Source: an uncultured Alphaproteobacteria bacterium
GTDB lineage: Bacteria; Pseudomonadota; Alphaproteobacteria; Rhodobacterales; Rhodobacteraceae
Assembly: GCA_902581005.1 (NCBI GenBank)
Contig: CACHMT010000003.1
Location: 43,738-107,737 of the forward strand
DNA: 64,000 nucleotides
Reading direction: 5' to 3'
A program made the position numbers and the translations under genes. Every line of letters starts with the position of its first letter. Within the stretch, counting starts at the first letter, position 1. Positions 20,898-29,830 of this stretch are shown piece after piece. The notes under the pieces are model-generated. The model was not told the DNA's origin and did not search any database. It worked only from the letters and a program-made list of their open reading frames with translations.

Positions 20898-21362
20898 CTA
20901 TGGAGCATTAATTTTATTTTTTTTAAGCTCATTTATTATTTCTGCCTTTGAATATTTACTGCTCAAACTTAATTTATTTTTTTTCGATAATGAAAGAAGA
21001 TCGGCCTTTGTTAACAAGTTTAAGCCAGAATTGCTCTTTTTTCCTACATTTGTTTTTCCTTTTTCCAACTTTAAACTATTCGACTTGTTATTTAACTGAA
21101 AATTCTCAAGTTCACTTCTTACAATTTTTCTTATTACACCCTCTAGTTTCTTATCATTTAGATCAATAGATAGTGAGGGGTGTTTTTTTTCGCCTGCGGT
21201 TACCAAATTTTCCTTTTTTAGATTAATTGTTTTATATTCACTCACCTTGAATAGTGTTTCTTTCTCTTCTGAAACAACAGTTTTAATGTCACCAAGAATT
21301 TCTTTAAGATCGCCTCTGCCATTTTCTTTTTTCTCTTTTTTTGCAGTCTTTTTTTCAGCCAT
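20898..21362 (-). CDS. PopZ-like (DUF2497-type) protein with C-terminal SAP/HeH-like segment
   Basis: 154 aa. PopZ is the polar scaffold that anchors the chromosome origin in Caulobacter. Residues 18-34 (DLKEILGDIKTVVSEEK) resemble the N-terminal helix of PopZ family proteins, and residues 72-90 (KLEGVIRKIVRSELENFQL) resemble the C-terminal conserved block. Gene order pcm-tolC-this-valS is the usual popZ context in alphaproteobacteria. The protein is Lys-rich and lacks the long acidic Pro/Glu linker. Residues 117-148 (LTKADLLSLSKKNKLS and following) look like a helix-extended-loop-helix or SAP-type fold, which PopZ normally lacks. The family call rests on short motifs plus context. Confidence 0.55.
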   Translation of the reverse strand: MAEKKTAKKEKKENGRGDLKEILGDIKTVVSEEKETLFKVSEYKTINLKKENLVTAGEKKHPSLSIDLNDKKLEGVIRKIVRSELENFQLNNKSNSLKLEKGKTNVGKKSNSGLNLLTKADLLSLSKKNKLSLSSKYSKAEIINELKKNKINAP

Positions 21363-21389
21363 TAAACATTCCTCATAGCAATCAATGTA

Positions 21390-22649
21390 TTATCGCAGCT
21401 GTAGCTTAGTTCTCAGAGTACCTATCTCGGCTAACAAGTCAAATTTTGCAATTAATATATCCGTAGTACTAGTAACTAATTCAACTTCAGAATTCAGGAA
21501 ATTTTGATATGCTTGATCAGTATCTAGCGAGGTCTTTCCTCCGAGCCTCCATTCTTCAAATACGCTCTCATACAACTCATTCAAAGCATTGGTTTCTTCT
21601 TGCTTAGCAATAACTGAGGACTTTAAAGCCATCAAATCCAACCACTTTGTAGTAATATCTCTTTGCAACGTTTTTTTTCTTACTGCAATATCAATCGCTT
21701 TTGCTAGCAGTTTATTTGTGGCAATCTTTACTCGAGCTTTTTCTTGACCACCACTATAAAGAATATAGCGTGAGGTTAAGGAGATCCGTGCTGAACCATT
21801 ATTATTTCCCAAGGTCTGACTATCACCATAAGACAAGCTTCCAGAAAGGCTTAGGTTTGGTAACTGGGATTTTTCTGTAGAACTTAATTCGGCTCTCAGC
21901 GCCCGTTCTTCAAGCATGAGAATTTTCAAAGCAATGTCATTCTCCATTCCCTTTTTAATGCTAATTTCTAATGTGGAAGGTTCATTTATTTTAATCTGTA
22001 AAAGCATAGGTTTATCAGAAACTTTACCCACCAAAGTCTTATAACTTTCTCTAAGCTTCTTCACGTTTGCTTGCCCCACTTTTAGTTGTGCCTCAGCACC
22101 AGAAATTGAAGCTTTCGAACTCAGAAGGTCTGATCTTGTGGCCTCTCCTAAATCAAACCTATTTTTTACTGACAAGAATTGCTGCTTCCTTATCTCAAGG
22201 CTACTTTCATAAAGATCCACAATTTTTATCGCCTTAAATAGTTCTAAGTGTACTTTGGCTACGCTCAGTATCAGCTCATCTTCAAGCTTCTTAAACGAAA
22301 GTTTTGAAGCTTCATTCAAACGAATAAATGCTCTATTTTTTTCTTTTAGTGATCCAAAGTCAAATAATGTATATGAAGAATTCAACGAAATGCTGTAGCT
22401 ATCTGAATCCTGGTTTGAGTCAAAATTTGATGAGCGGGTTCCTGTGCCACTTAAAGAGAGACTTGGTAACATTATTCCTTTTTGAATTAAGAGATTCTGA
22501 TAGCTATTATCAAGCAATACTTTTTGGCTTTTTAAGCTCTCATTATTATCCAATGCCGTTTTTACAGACTCTTTTATGCTCTGTGTATATGCCTCTTTGC
22601 AGAAACAAAAGATTACCGAAGTTAATATTATAAGAGTTTTAATTTTCAT
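21390..22649 (-). CDS. tolC: TolC family outer-membrane efflux protein
   Basis: Outer-membrane channel for type I secretion or multidrug efflux. I chose ATG at 22649 (419 aa): it gives a clean signal peptide (KIKTLIILTSVIFCF then AYTQ) and has AGGTG upstream. An earlier start would overlap pcm and add a charged leader. The mature part shows the repeated long coiled helices and paired beta strands of the family, e.g. SLNSSYTLFDFG in the first half and LTSRYILYSGGQEKARV in the second. It follows pcm by 16 bases. The inner-membrane partners are not in the window. Confidence 0.92.
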   Translation of the reverse strand: MKIKTLIILTSVIFCFCKEAYTQSIKESVKTALDNNESLKSQKVLLDNSYQNLLIQKGIMLPSLSLSGTGTRSSNFDSNQDSDSYSISLNSSYTLFDFGSLKEKNRAFIRLNEASKLSFKKLEDELILSVAKVHLELFKAIKIVDLYESSLEIRKQQFLSVKNRFDLGEATRSDLLSSKASISGAEAQLKVGQANVKKLRESYKTLVGKVSDKPMLLQIKINEPSTLEISIKKGMENDIALKILMLEERALRAELSSTEKSQLPNLSLSGSLSYGDSQTLGNNNGSARISLTSRYILYSGGQEKARVKIATNKLLAKAIDIAVRKKTLQRDITTKWLDLMALKSSVIAKQEETNALNELYESVFEEWRLGGKTSLDTDQAYQNFLNSEVELVTSTTDILIAKFDLLAEIGTLRTKLQLR

Positions 22650-22665
22650 TAAATTTTTCACCTGT

Positions 22666-23316
22666 TTACAAGGTAAACTCCTTTTCTTTTTTAAAATCAT
22701 TCAACAAAACACAATTTGCTTCAAAAAGATTTCTCCACTGCACTCCAGATCTTGTTTTTATGCCTAACCTGCATTGACCTAAATTTTTTTCTTTGAATAC
22801 TGCTATGATTCTACCCTCAACTTTAAGCTGATTTGTGATTTCATCATGTATATATTCAACACCACCCTCAATTAAAATTGCATCATAGGGACCTTCTTTC
22901 TCTGAGCCTTCGTTAATATTCCCCTCTCGAACCAAAATATTATCGTACCCATTTTCAATTAATCTAGCTTGAGCTTCTTGTGCAAGGTCTTGTGTTTCTA
23001 CAACAACTACAAAATTCGCTAAAGATGACATTAGGGCACAACTGTAGCCGTATCCAGCGGCAAGACTAAGAACATTATCCGCGGAGTTGAGGTCTAAAAA
23101 TTGGAGCATTTTAGCGAGTAGCCAAGGACTCACTGATGATCTATCATTTTGTATTAGCAAATCAGTTTCACTGTAAGACAAAGTGGCTAGGTTACTCGGT
23201 AAAAACTTTTCTCGTTGAACATCTCCCAAAGCTGACAAAAGCATTGGATCTGTCACATTAGCTGGCCGAATTAAGTTATCTACCATATTCTTTCGTGCTT
23301 TTTTATAGTCAAACAT
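22666..23316 (-). CDS. pcm: Protein-L-isoaspartate O-methyltransferase family protein
   Basis: Methylates isoaspartyl residues in damaged proteins, or a related role. 216 aa: an N-terminal MVDNLIRPANVTDPMLLSAL helix, FLPSNLATLSYSETDLLI, then a Rossmann AdoMet motif I VLSLAAGYGYSCALM and EGPYDAILIEGG. Motif I is looser than the classic LEIGTGSGY and matches the alphaproteobacterial branch found next to tolC. First gene of the minus-strand pcm-tolC-popZ-like-valS set. Confidence 0.85.
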   Translation of the reverse strand: MFDYKKARKNMVDNLIRPANVTDPMLLSALGDVQREKFLPSNLATLSYSETDLLIQNDRSSVSPWLLAKMLQFLDLNSADNVLSLAAGYGYSCALMSSLANFVVVVETQDLAQEAQARLIENGYDNILVREGNINEGSEKEGPYDAILIEGGVEYIHDEITNQLKVEGRIIAVFKEKNLGQCRLGIKTRSGVQWRNLFEANCVLLNDFKKEKEFTL

Positions 23317-23430
23317 TAGATGAACTCAACCAATAATTTAAGAAGATAAAGTAACAGGAAAAGATTTACATAATATTATATGTTCTTGCAATGAATTAAA
23401 TTATTTTATATTTCTATTTTCTTATAAATG

Positions 23431-23504
23431 GGCGACGTGGCGGAGTGGTTACGCAGCGGACTGCAAATCCGTGGACACCGGTTCGAATCCGGTCGTCGCC
23501 TCCA
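23431..23504 (+). tRNA. tRNA-Cys (GCA anticodon)
   Basis: Full cloverleaf with CCA encoded. The acceptor stem GGCGACG pairs with CGTCGCC, the discriminator is U, and the anticodon loop CTGCAAA gives anticodon GCA. The T arm is CCGGTTCGAATCCGG. It lies in the gap between pcm (divergent) and mrp (same strand, 33 bases downstream). Confidence 0.97.
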
Positions 23505-23537
23505 TTTATAATTAACATAGAAAGTTTACTGATTATA

Positions 23538-24590
23538 ATGTCCCATCTCGTGAATAAAGAATACATTCTCAATATTATTAACAAAATTGATTATCCTGGA
23601 AATTCTGATTTTACCGAAAAGATCGAATCCATAAGTTTTTCTGAACAGAATGTTAAAATAATTGTAAATTCAGAATTTACGAGCAATACAGAAAAATTAA
23701 CGCACCTATGGCAATCTGTAATTGAAAAAGATCGTAAAATTACAAGTTGCTCTGTAATTTACACAACGCACAGGACTCCGCCCCTACAAAAAAATATGCC
23801 TTCACAAAACCAACAGTTTTCTAATAAATTTGACTTATCTCACCTAGGGAAAATATTATTTATAGCCTCGGGTAAGGGAGGTGTAGGAAAGTCCACTATC
23901 TCAAGTAATATAGCTGTACAAATAGCAGAGATGGGATTTAAAGTGGGTCTAATGGATGCAGACATCTATGGGCCTAGTCAGCCAAAAATGTTGGGACTAA
24001 ATAACTCAAAAGTCGAAATAAAAAACAAAAAAATTAGCCCAAAAAAAATAGGCAATTTGAGCATGATGTCCATGGGAATGTTATTCCCAGAGCATGAAGC
24101 CATAATCTGGCGAGGACCTATGCTAATGAAGGGGCTACAACAATTGCTTCTTGATGTTGCATGGGATAATCAAGATTTTTTCATTGTCGATCTACCTCCT
24201 GGAACTGGCGACATACATATAACACTAGCGCAAAAGGTGATAGTATCTGGAGCAATTGTAATATCGACGCCCCAAGATATTTCTTTGATCGATGCAAAAA
24301 AGGCAATTGCGCTTTATCAAAAGACAAATACTAAAATCCTAGGCTTAATTGAGAACATGTCATATTTTGAATGCTCAAAATGTGGAGAGAAGCATAATAT
24401 ATTCAGTAGCGGTGGTGTAAAAAAAGTTACTAACAGCGAAAATCTAGCCCATTTAGGAAGTATACCCCTTTCAAAAGACATAATGGAATGCGCGGATAAT
24501 GGAACGCCTTATGTTTTACACAATACTGAAGGCAAAGAACTATTCAGTGTAATTGTTAAGAATATTTTTAAGCAATTAGATCCCATTTAA
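23538..24590 (+). CDS. mrp: Mrp/ApbC family iron-sulfur cluster carrier ATPase
   Basis: P-loop ATPase that carries Fe-S clusters. I chose ATG at 23538 (350 aa); the open frame upstream runs through tRNA-Cys and is not coding. It has an N-terminal DUF59/MIP18-like segment (about residues 1-80), then deviant Walker A ASGKGGVGKSTISSN, MDADIYGPSQPKMLG, FIVDLPPGTGDIH and a CxxC pair in YFECSKCGEKH for cluster binding. It overlaps moeA tail-to-tail by 4 bases. Confidence 0.95.
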   Translation: MSHLVNKEYILNIINKIDYPGNSDFTEKIESISFSEQNVKIIVNSEFTSNTEKLTHLWQSVIEKDRKITSCSVIYTTHRTPPLQKNMPSQNQQFSNKFDLSHLGKILFIASGKGGVGKSTISSNIAVQIAEMGFKVGLMDADIYGPSQPKMLGLNNSKVEIKNKKISPKKIGNLSMMSMGMLFPEHEAIIWRGPMLMKGLQQLLLDVAWDNQDFFIVDLPPGTGDIHITLAQKVIVSGAIVISTPQDISLIDAKKAIALYQKTNTKILGLIENMSYFECSKCGEKHNIFSSGGVKKVTNSENLAHLGSIPLSKDIMECADNGTPYVLHNTEGKELFSVIVKNIFKQLDPI

Positions 24591-25810
24591 AAGAATGATT
24601 CATACGGAATAAAGTCTATAAGATCTCCCTTTTCTATGTTTTGCTCACTGTCATCAAGCTTAATGATGCCATTTGACCAGGATAGACTGGAAAGTCTACC
24701 TGATCCCTCAAATGGATAAATTGACACGAAACCGTCTTCTTGATTAAGGTTAGCTCTTAAAAACTCTGATCTGCCTGACCTTTTATGCTTCACGAAATTT
24801 GCCTTTGTTTTAAATGATAAAGGCTCAAACCAAGTTTTTTCTCCCCCAATTCTACCAAGCGAAGGACGTAAAATAATAAGTGCGCAGATAAATGCCGCCA
24901 CTGGGTTTCCTGGCAATCCAAATACATACTTATTTCCTAACTTTGCACAAATAAACGGCCTTCCAGGTTTAATCGCAATCCTCCAATTAATTACTTGCGC
25001 CTCTCTATTAAGAAATTGTGCAACAAAATCTTCTTTTCCTGTTGAAACACCGCCTGTTGTCACGAAAACATCAACACGCTCCAAGTTATCATGGATCTTA
25101 TCTCTCAATAGATCTAAGTTATCTCCCACCGAACCTATACTCACTACAGAATGACCCCAACTTTTTAGCACCCTTTTCAATGGAACGAAATTTGTATCAA
25201 ATATAAATCTACTACTTTGCCTTTCTATGCTAGACTTGAGCTCATTACCGGTGGTTATTAGCCCAACTTTTAGTGGTTTGACTATCGGTACAGATGAATT
25301 TCCTGATCCTATTAGTGCAGCTAAATCTGTTATTCTTATTTGGTCGCCTTTTTTAAATAAGAGATCACCTTTTTTAAAATCCTCTCCCTGCAGTCTTATA
25401 TTATTTTCTTTAACGTCTTTCTGGACAAAATAAATCTTTTGATCTTTTTCTTTTGTGTTCTCCTTAAAAATAATTCTGTTTGTTCCAGATGGTAGAGGCG
25501 CGCCAGTTAAAATCTTAATTCCCTCGTTTTTTTGTAAAGTAACAGAAGCTTTACAACCTGGTTTCACCAAACCCTCTAAAAGTGAGAAGCTGTCAATAGT
25601 TGCTTCAGTGTCTCCATTTAAGGCAAAACCGTCTATAGCTGAATTATCAAAAGGTGGATTATCATATTTAGCAAAAATATCTTTTGACAATATTCTATTG
25701 ACGCAATTATCCACACTAACTCCAGTTTCCGCTGAAATGGCTTTCAATTCAGCCTTCAGATCCAGAAACAACTTACCTAGGGGAGTTAATTGAAAATTTG
25801 GGGAGCTCAC
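24587..25810 (-). CDS. moeA: Molybdopterin molybdenumtransferase
   Basis: Inserts molybdate into adenylylated molybdopterin. 407 aa. Seen: FAKYDNPPFDNSAIDGFAL near residue 50-70 (DNSAxDGxA is the MoeA signature), TGAPLPSGTNRIIFKE, GLITTGNEL, FVTTGGVSTGKEDF and GLPGNPVAAF. The C-terminal domain IV is present. It starts 3 bases after mobB, so mobA-mobB-moeA form one unit. Confidence 0.95.
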   Translation of the reverse strand: MSSPNFQLTPLGKLFLDLKAELKAISAETGVSVDNCVNRILSKDIFAKYDNPPFDNSAIDGFALNGDTEATIDSFSLLEGLVKPGCKASVTLQKNEGIKILTGAPLPSGTNRIIFKENTKEKDQKIYFVQKDVKENNIRLQGEDFKKGDLLFKKGDQIRITDLAALIGSGNSSVPIVKPLKVGLITTGNELKSSIERQSSRFIFDTNFVPLKRVLKSWGHSVVSIGSVGDNLDLLRDKIHDNLERVDVFVTTGGVSTGKEDFVAQFLNREAQVINWRIAIKPGRPFICAKLGNKYVFGLPGNPVAAFICALIILRPSLGRIGGEKTWFEPLSFKTKANFVKHKRSGRSEFLRANLNQEDGFVSIYPFEGSGRLSSLSWSNGIIKLDDSEQNIEKGDLIDFIPYESFF

Positions 25811-25813
25811 TTT

Positions 25814-26314
25814 TTATTCACCTTCCAAATTTTTTACCATAAAGTCACAGATCTTCTCAATATTGTCTCTTTCAAATTGTGGTAATACTGTATTTTCAAT
25901 TTTGTGTTGATTAAATATCAGTCCACATATTGTTTTGTCGGTTTCATATAGTGGTTTTCTCTGGCTAATATTATTAACAACTTCAACTTTTCTGTGACCA
26001 CTAACTTTGAACCCTTCTACTATAACTATATCAACTGGACTGATCTGTTGAATAAGATAATCAAGACTAGTTTCGTTCTCAGAAAATGTTTTAGAAAATT
26101 TGATCCATTTTGTATCGGACGCGAGTATTGTCTCTTTTGCACCTGCATTAAAGTGCCTGAAGGAGTCTGTACCCTGCCGATCTAATGAAACATTGTGGTG
26201 GGAATGCTTAATAGTGGATACCGTCAATTTTCTTAGATTAAATTCCCCTATCAATTTTTCAATCAAAGTTGTTTTTCCCGTATTTTTCCAACCAACTACT
26301 CCTATAATTTTCAT
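25814..26314 (-). CDS. mobB: Molybdopterin-guanine dinucleotide biosynthesis protein B
   Basis: GTP-binding helper of MobA. 166 aa with P-loop GVVGWKNTGKTTLIEKLI at the start, TIKHSHHNVSLDRQGTDSFRHFNAGA (a family block, here in two parts around Asp and His), and VIVEGFK. Length is normal. Its start overlaps the mobA stop by 4 bases. Confidence 0.94.
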   Translation of the reverse strand: MKIIGVVGWKNTGKTTLIEKLIGEFNLRKLTVSTIKHSHHNVSLDRQGTDSFRHFNAGAKETILASDTKWIKFSKTFSENETSLDYLIQQISPVDIVIVEGFKVSGHRKVEVVNNISQRKPLYETDKTICGLIFNQHKIENTVLPQFERDNIEKICDFMVKNLEGE

Positions 26315-26937
26315 TTTTTTTTCAGATTCTCCTTAAACAATTTAATATCTTCTGGCGTATTGATATTAAAGAATGGGTCTATCAAATCATTTGCAAAACA
26401 AACACTGGAGGTTTTGTGTTTTTCACTCCAAAGTGTGACCTTTCTCACGCCTCTTTCTAACTCCTTTCTTAGATCATTATAAAGATATGTTTTCCATAAA
26501 CCAAAAACTGGATGCAAATCCTTCGTTTGTTTATGGTCTTTTAATGATGCTGCAATAACAATGTCTGAATTACTTCCTTCCATCTTTTTGTAGAGTTCGT
26601 CTAACAAGTTTTCTGGGAATAATGGTGTGTCAACCGCAACAGTAACAACCTTTTCATAACCTATATCCCCTGCCCATTTCATGGCGGTTAATATTCCTGC
26701 CAAAGGACCGTAGAACCCCCCCACTTGATCATGAAGTATTGGCAAACCATATCTTTTATATTGTGATGAGTATGAATTAGTGTTTATTGCCACCCTGCGA
26801 GACTGTAACTGAAGCCTTTCTATAGTCATATCTAACAGGGTTTTATCGCCCACTTCGAGAAACGATTTGTCTTTGCGATTCATTCTTTGTGATCGACCCC
26901 CTGCAAGAATAACGCTAGGAAGATTAATATCGCACAT
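26311..26937 (-). CDS. mobA: Molybdenum cofactor guanylyltransferase
   Basis: Adds GMP to molybdopterin to give the bis-MGD type cofactor used by formate dehydrogenases and relatives. I chose ATG at 26937 (208 aa). It has AAGG 8 bases upstream, lies after the fdhD stop and places VILAGGRSQRMNRKDKSF near the N-terminus as in the family. VAVDTPLFPENLLDEL carries the metal-binding Asp. The longer frame from 26994 would begin inside fdhD. Confidence 0.93.
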   Translation of the reverse strand: MCDINLPSVILAGGRSQRMNRKDKSFLEVGDKTLLDMTIERLQLQSRRVAINTNSYSSQYKRYGLPILHDQVGGFYGPLAGILTAMKWAGDIGYEKVVTVAVDTPLFPENLLDELYKKMEGSNSDIVIAASLKDHKQTKDLHPVFGLWKTYLYNDLRKELERGVRKVTLWSEKHKTSSVCFANDLIDPFFNINTPEDIKLFKENLKKK

Positions 26938-26960
26938 AACAGTAACCTTATTTCTAAATG

Positions 26961-27821
26961 TTAAAGCAAAATTCTTTCGAACCCACTTACACACAAAAAT
27001 CTTTTTCCTTTGAACCTCCCAATCATCGAAAGGTTAAACTTTCTGGCAAGATGCACCGCAGACTTAGTAAAACCAGAGCGCGAAACTAATATTGGGACCC
27101 CCATACTTATTGCTTTTAATACCATCTCAGATGTGAGTCGACCTGTTGTATATAAAATCTTATCAGTTGGATCAATTTCTTCTAGCACAATCCACCCGCT
27201 TATTTTGTCAATAGCATTATGCCTACCAACATCCTCCATATATACTAAAATTTGATCTCTTTCACAAAGCACACTTCCATGGATCGCACCAGCCTCCATA
27301 TATAAACTAGGCAGGCCTATAATTTCTTTTACTAAGTTCCTGATATCGTTTATTGCATATTTTTTAAAGTTTTGTTTGGGGATCGGTTTAATTTTATTAA
27401 ACATGTCTCCGAAGACTGTTCCCATCGCACAGCCAGATGTTTTTATTCTCTTCACATTTTGAGCCTCAAAGAGAGTTTCTTTGCTTGTTCTAACAACAAC
27501 AGCTGAAAGCTCCTGGTTAAATTCAACTTCCTTGATTTCGGCTTTTGAACTGATTATGTTTTGATTATACATAAAACCAACAGCCAAATACTCTGGGTAA
27601 TCACAAACTGTTAAGGCTGTAAGTACTTCCTGAGAATTAAGATAAATAGTTAATATTTTTTCATCAATTAAATTGATGTATTTTACCTTATTTTCTTCAT
27701 TAAAAACTCTAACCTTTGAAACTAACTTAGGAATATTATCTTCCGGCGTTAAAAAATTGACTTTCTTTTGATATTTGTCCATATATGAATACTTGTTTAT
27801 CTCTACAGCATTGTCCATCAA
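26961..27821 (-). CDS. fdhD: FdhD-type formate dehydrogenase accessory sulfurtransferase
   Basis: Transfers sulfur from a cysteine desulfurase to the molybdenum cofactor, needed for formate dehydrogenase activity. 286 aa. Family blocks are clear: MEAGAIHGSVLC, VYMEDVGRHNAIDKISGW and LYTTGRLTSEMVLKA. The sulfur-carrying loop reads KTSGCAMGTVFG with one Cys, where E. coli FdhD has CxxC. The start is uncertain (ATG pair at 27821; another Met 13 codons in) because no ribosome binding site is obvious. Its start codon is 21 bases from that of the divergent tusA gene. Confidence 0.9.
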   Translation of the reverse strand: MMDNAVEINKYSYMDKYQKKVNFLTPEDNIPKLVSKVRVFNEENKVKYINLIDEKILTIYLNSQEVLTALTVCDYPEYLAVGFMYNQNIISSKAEIKEVEFNQELSAVVVRTSKETLFEAQNVKRIKTSGCAMGTVFGDMFNKIKPIPKQNFKKYAINDIRNLVKEIIGLPSLYMEAGAIHGSVLCERDQILVYMEDVGRHNAIDKISGWIVLEEIDPTDKILYTTGRLTSEMVLKAISMGVPILVSRSGFTKSAVHLARKFNLSMIGRFKGKRFLCVSGFERILL

Positions 27822-27842
27822 ATTGTGTTATGTAGGTTATTT

Positions 27843-28091
27843 ATGAAAAGCCAGAAAAAGTATTCACTTGTTATCGATACCACGGGACTAAGGTGTCCAC
27901 TACCTTTGTTAAAAGTTCAAAAAAACATTAATTCGCTTAGAAAAAATCATGAAGCACTTATTATAACTGATGATCCAATGGCAGAAATAGACTTAAAGCA
28001 TTTCTGTTTAAATAATAATTATTTATTAAAAGAGATCAAAAATAATCAGAACGGTGATGCGCAATTCTTTTTAATAAAGAAAGATCAATAA
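27843..28091 (+). CDS. tusA: TusA/SirA family sulfur carrier protein
   Basis: Small sulfur carrier, 82 aa, with the N-terminal signature DTTGLRCPLPLLKVQK; the Cys in RCPLP holds the persulfide. I chose ATG at 27843, since GTAGG lies 6 bases upstream; the earlier in-frame ATG at 27825 has no such site. It is transcribed away from fdhD from a very short shared region. TusA-type proteins can bring sulfur to FdhD through the desulfurase, so the pairing makes sense. Confidence 0.92.
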   Translation: MKSQKKYSLVIDTTGLRCPLPLLKVQKNINSLRKNHEALIITDDPMAEIDLKHFCLNNNYLLKEIKNNQNGDAQFFLIKKDQ

Positions 28092-28149
28092 ATATGATAG
28101 GCAATAAAATTTACCAGTTAATAGATAATCAACAAAAGAAAGGTTTTCC

Positions 28150-29139
28150 GTGTTTAGATTTTTCACAACAAGAAAATGGGTTTTGTGGGCTTGGTTAGGC
28201 TCTGCATTAATTTTATCTTCACTTTGGATTCAAGTCGAGATTGACGTTAAGATCAATGAATGGTTTGGCGAATTTTATGATATGATCCAGAAAGCCTTAG
28301 CGACACCCAATGCGGTTACGATAGAAGAGTATTGGGCCAGTTTGTTTAGTTTTATATATCTAGCAGGCATATACGTAGCTATTGCAGTTGCAGTGAGTTT
28401 TTTTACGGCACATTTTTTATTTAGATGGCGTACTGCTATGGTAGAATGGTACCATTCAGTTTATGACCAGGCGCGTTCTATTGAGGGTGCCGCTCAGCGT
28501 GTACAAGAAGACACAATTAAGTTTTCAAGAATAATGGAAGGACTTGGCACAAGCTTCATTGAAAGTATCATGGTACTTGTTCAGTTTATTCCAATCTTAT
28601 TTGGACTATCCGTTGGTATACCAATATTCTTTTTTGGTGATTGGCAATATGGATTGATTACAGGCGCAATTGTTTGGTCGATAGGTGGAACTTTGTTCTT
28701 AGTTGCTTTAGGTTGGTTTCTCAGACTGGTAGGAGTTGAATATGACTTGCAAAAAAAAGAGGCGGCTTACAGGAAAATATTAGTTATTGCAGAAGATGAT
28801 GAAACCGTAAGACCAAAGACAATAGAAGAACTTTTTGATGGTGTAAGAGGCATTCATTTCAAATCATATCTGCGTTATCTATATTTTAATGTGGGCAGAA
28901 TTGCATACTTGCAAGCAAACGTATTAAGTGCCTACGTTTTTCTTGCACCAGCCATTGTCGCGGGAGTAGTTACGTTAGGGGTGATGCAACAAATAATTAG
29001 AGCATTTGGAAGAGTGGAAGGTTCAATGCAGTACTTACTGAAGGCATGGCCAACTATTATCGAACTCTTAAGTGTTTACAAACGACTAAGAGAGTTTGAA
29101 AGTCAAATTAAAGCGAACGAACTGGTAAGCTCTAATTGA
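28150..29139 (+). CDS. SbmA/BacA-like peptide transporter
   Basis: Inner-membrane protein of the SbmA/BacA family, which imports antimicrobial and other peptides and resembles the membrane half of an ABC exporter without an ATPase. 329 aa from GTG at 28150 (AAAGG upstream). Several hydrophobic spans are visible, and family motifs include FRWRTAMVEWYHSVYDQAR, IEGAAQRVQEDTIKFSR and RIAYLQANVLSAYVFLAP. E. coli SbmA is about 406 aa, so this is a shorter member. The start sits 58 bases after tusA. Confidence 0.88.
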   Translation: MFRFFTTRKWVLWAWLGSALILSSLWIQVEIDVKINEWFGEFYDMIQKALATPNAVTIEEYWASLFSFIYLAGIYVAIAVAVSFFTAHFLFRWRTAMVEWYHSVYDQARSIEGAAQRVQEDTIKFSRIMEGLGTSFIESIMVLVQFIPILFGLSVGIPIFFFGDWQYGLITGAIVWSIGGTLFLVALGWFLRLVGVEYDLQKKEAAYRKILVIAEDDETVRPKTIEELFDGVRGIHFKSYLRYLYFNVGRIAYLQANVLSAYVFLAPAIVAGVVTLGVMQQIIRAFGRVEGSMQYLLKAWPTIIELLSVYKRLREFESQIKANELVSSN

Positions 29140-29217
29140 AAATAATTAAAATACATTAATTTTATTAGTGGATTATTAAAAAAAATATAAAATACAGCTG
29201 TCCCGAAATAAAATAAA

Positions 29218-29251
29218 AGCGGTTTTGTGCAATTTCTGACACAAGACCGCT
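29218..29251. terminator. Bidirectional intrinsic terminator
   Basis: A 12-bp stem with one G-U pair: AGCGGTTTTGTG pairs with CACAAGACCGCT around a 10-base loop. On the minus strand it is followed by TTTTATTTTATTT, and on the plus strand by a short T run. It lies between the ends of the convergent SbmA-like and lipoprotein genes and could serve both. Confidence 0.8.
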
Positions 29252-29258
29252 AGTATTT

Positions 29259-29654
29259 TCAATAATGAATGTGGAAAGGCTTTTTCTTACAAAGATAGAT
29301 TTTACCAACTAATCCTGATGAGGTTGCACTCTCTGCCCATCCAATAATAGAAATGGCATTTCCTCCCACCAAAAGAGCCCTATTTCTCAGACCTATTATT
29401 GCTTCAGAATAATTTATATTCGAGGCATATGACAGTTTTATAATCTCGGTACAGCTTCTTTCGTCTCGTAAAAGTCTGTCTGGATGTAATGAAACATATT
29501 TAATGCCTTTAACCGGCGTCACTCCGGTGCCTGCCTGACCTGAAGCTGACGAGACTACGCTCTCGCCCACCGACGCTGTTGTTAGTCCATAGGGATTGGT
29601 TCCCTGACATGCGGTCAAAATTAAACCAAAAACGATCAATACTAATATACGCAT
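29259..29654 (-). CDS. Small lipoprotein, DUF4156-like
   Basis: 131 aa with a lipoprotein signal, MRILVLIVFGLILTAC (lipobox LTAC, Cys16). The second half, with YSEAIIGLRNRALLVGGNAI and a late Cys in GKIYLCKK, resembles the small DUF4156/YjeI-type lipoproteins in pattern (xRN-A-xxGGNxI). Function is unknown. It ends just before a strong terminator and has no close partner; the next gene upstream is 176 bases away with no feature I can name. Confidence 0.65.
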   Translation of the reverse strand: MRILVLIVFGLILTACQGTNPYGLTTASVGESVVSSASGQAGTGVTPVKGIKYVSLHPDRLLRDERSCTEIIKLSYASNINYSEAIIGLRNRALLVGGNAISIIGWAESATSSGLVGKIYLCKKKPFHIHY

Positions 29655-29830
29655 AAGATACTCTCCTTCAACTTACCCATAGACGTTTACGACTTAAGCA
29701 AAATTTTATTAGTAACATTTATGACTTATTCAAATTGTTGCAAAATTACTACAAAATTAATTCTCAGAAGAGCACTAAAATTCAGGCAAATACTTTTTGA
29801 TTTGTGAATCTGAGAAGCAATTAAATAAAG

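Noticed and set aside
23445..23537. Upstream extension of the mrp reading frame
   Set aside because: It runs through tRNA-Cys. The ATG at 23538 gives the normal protein.
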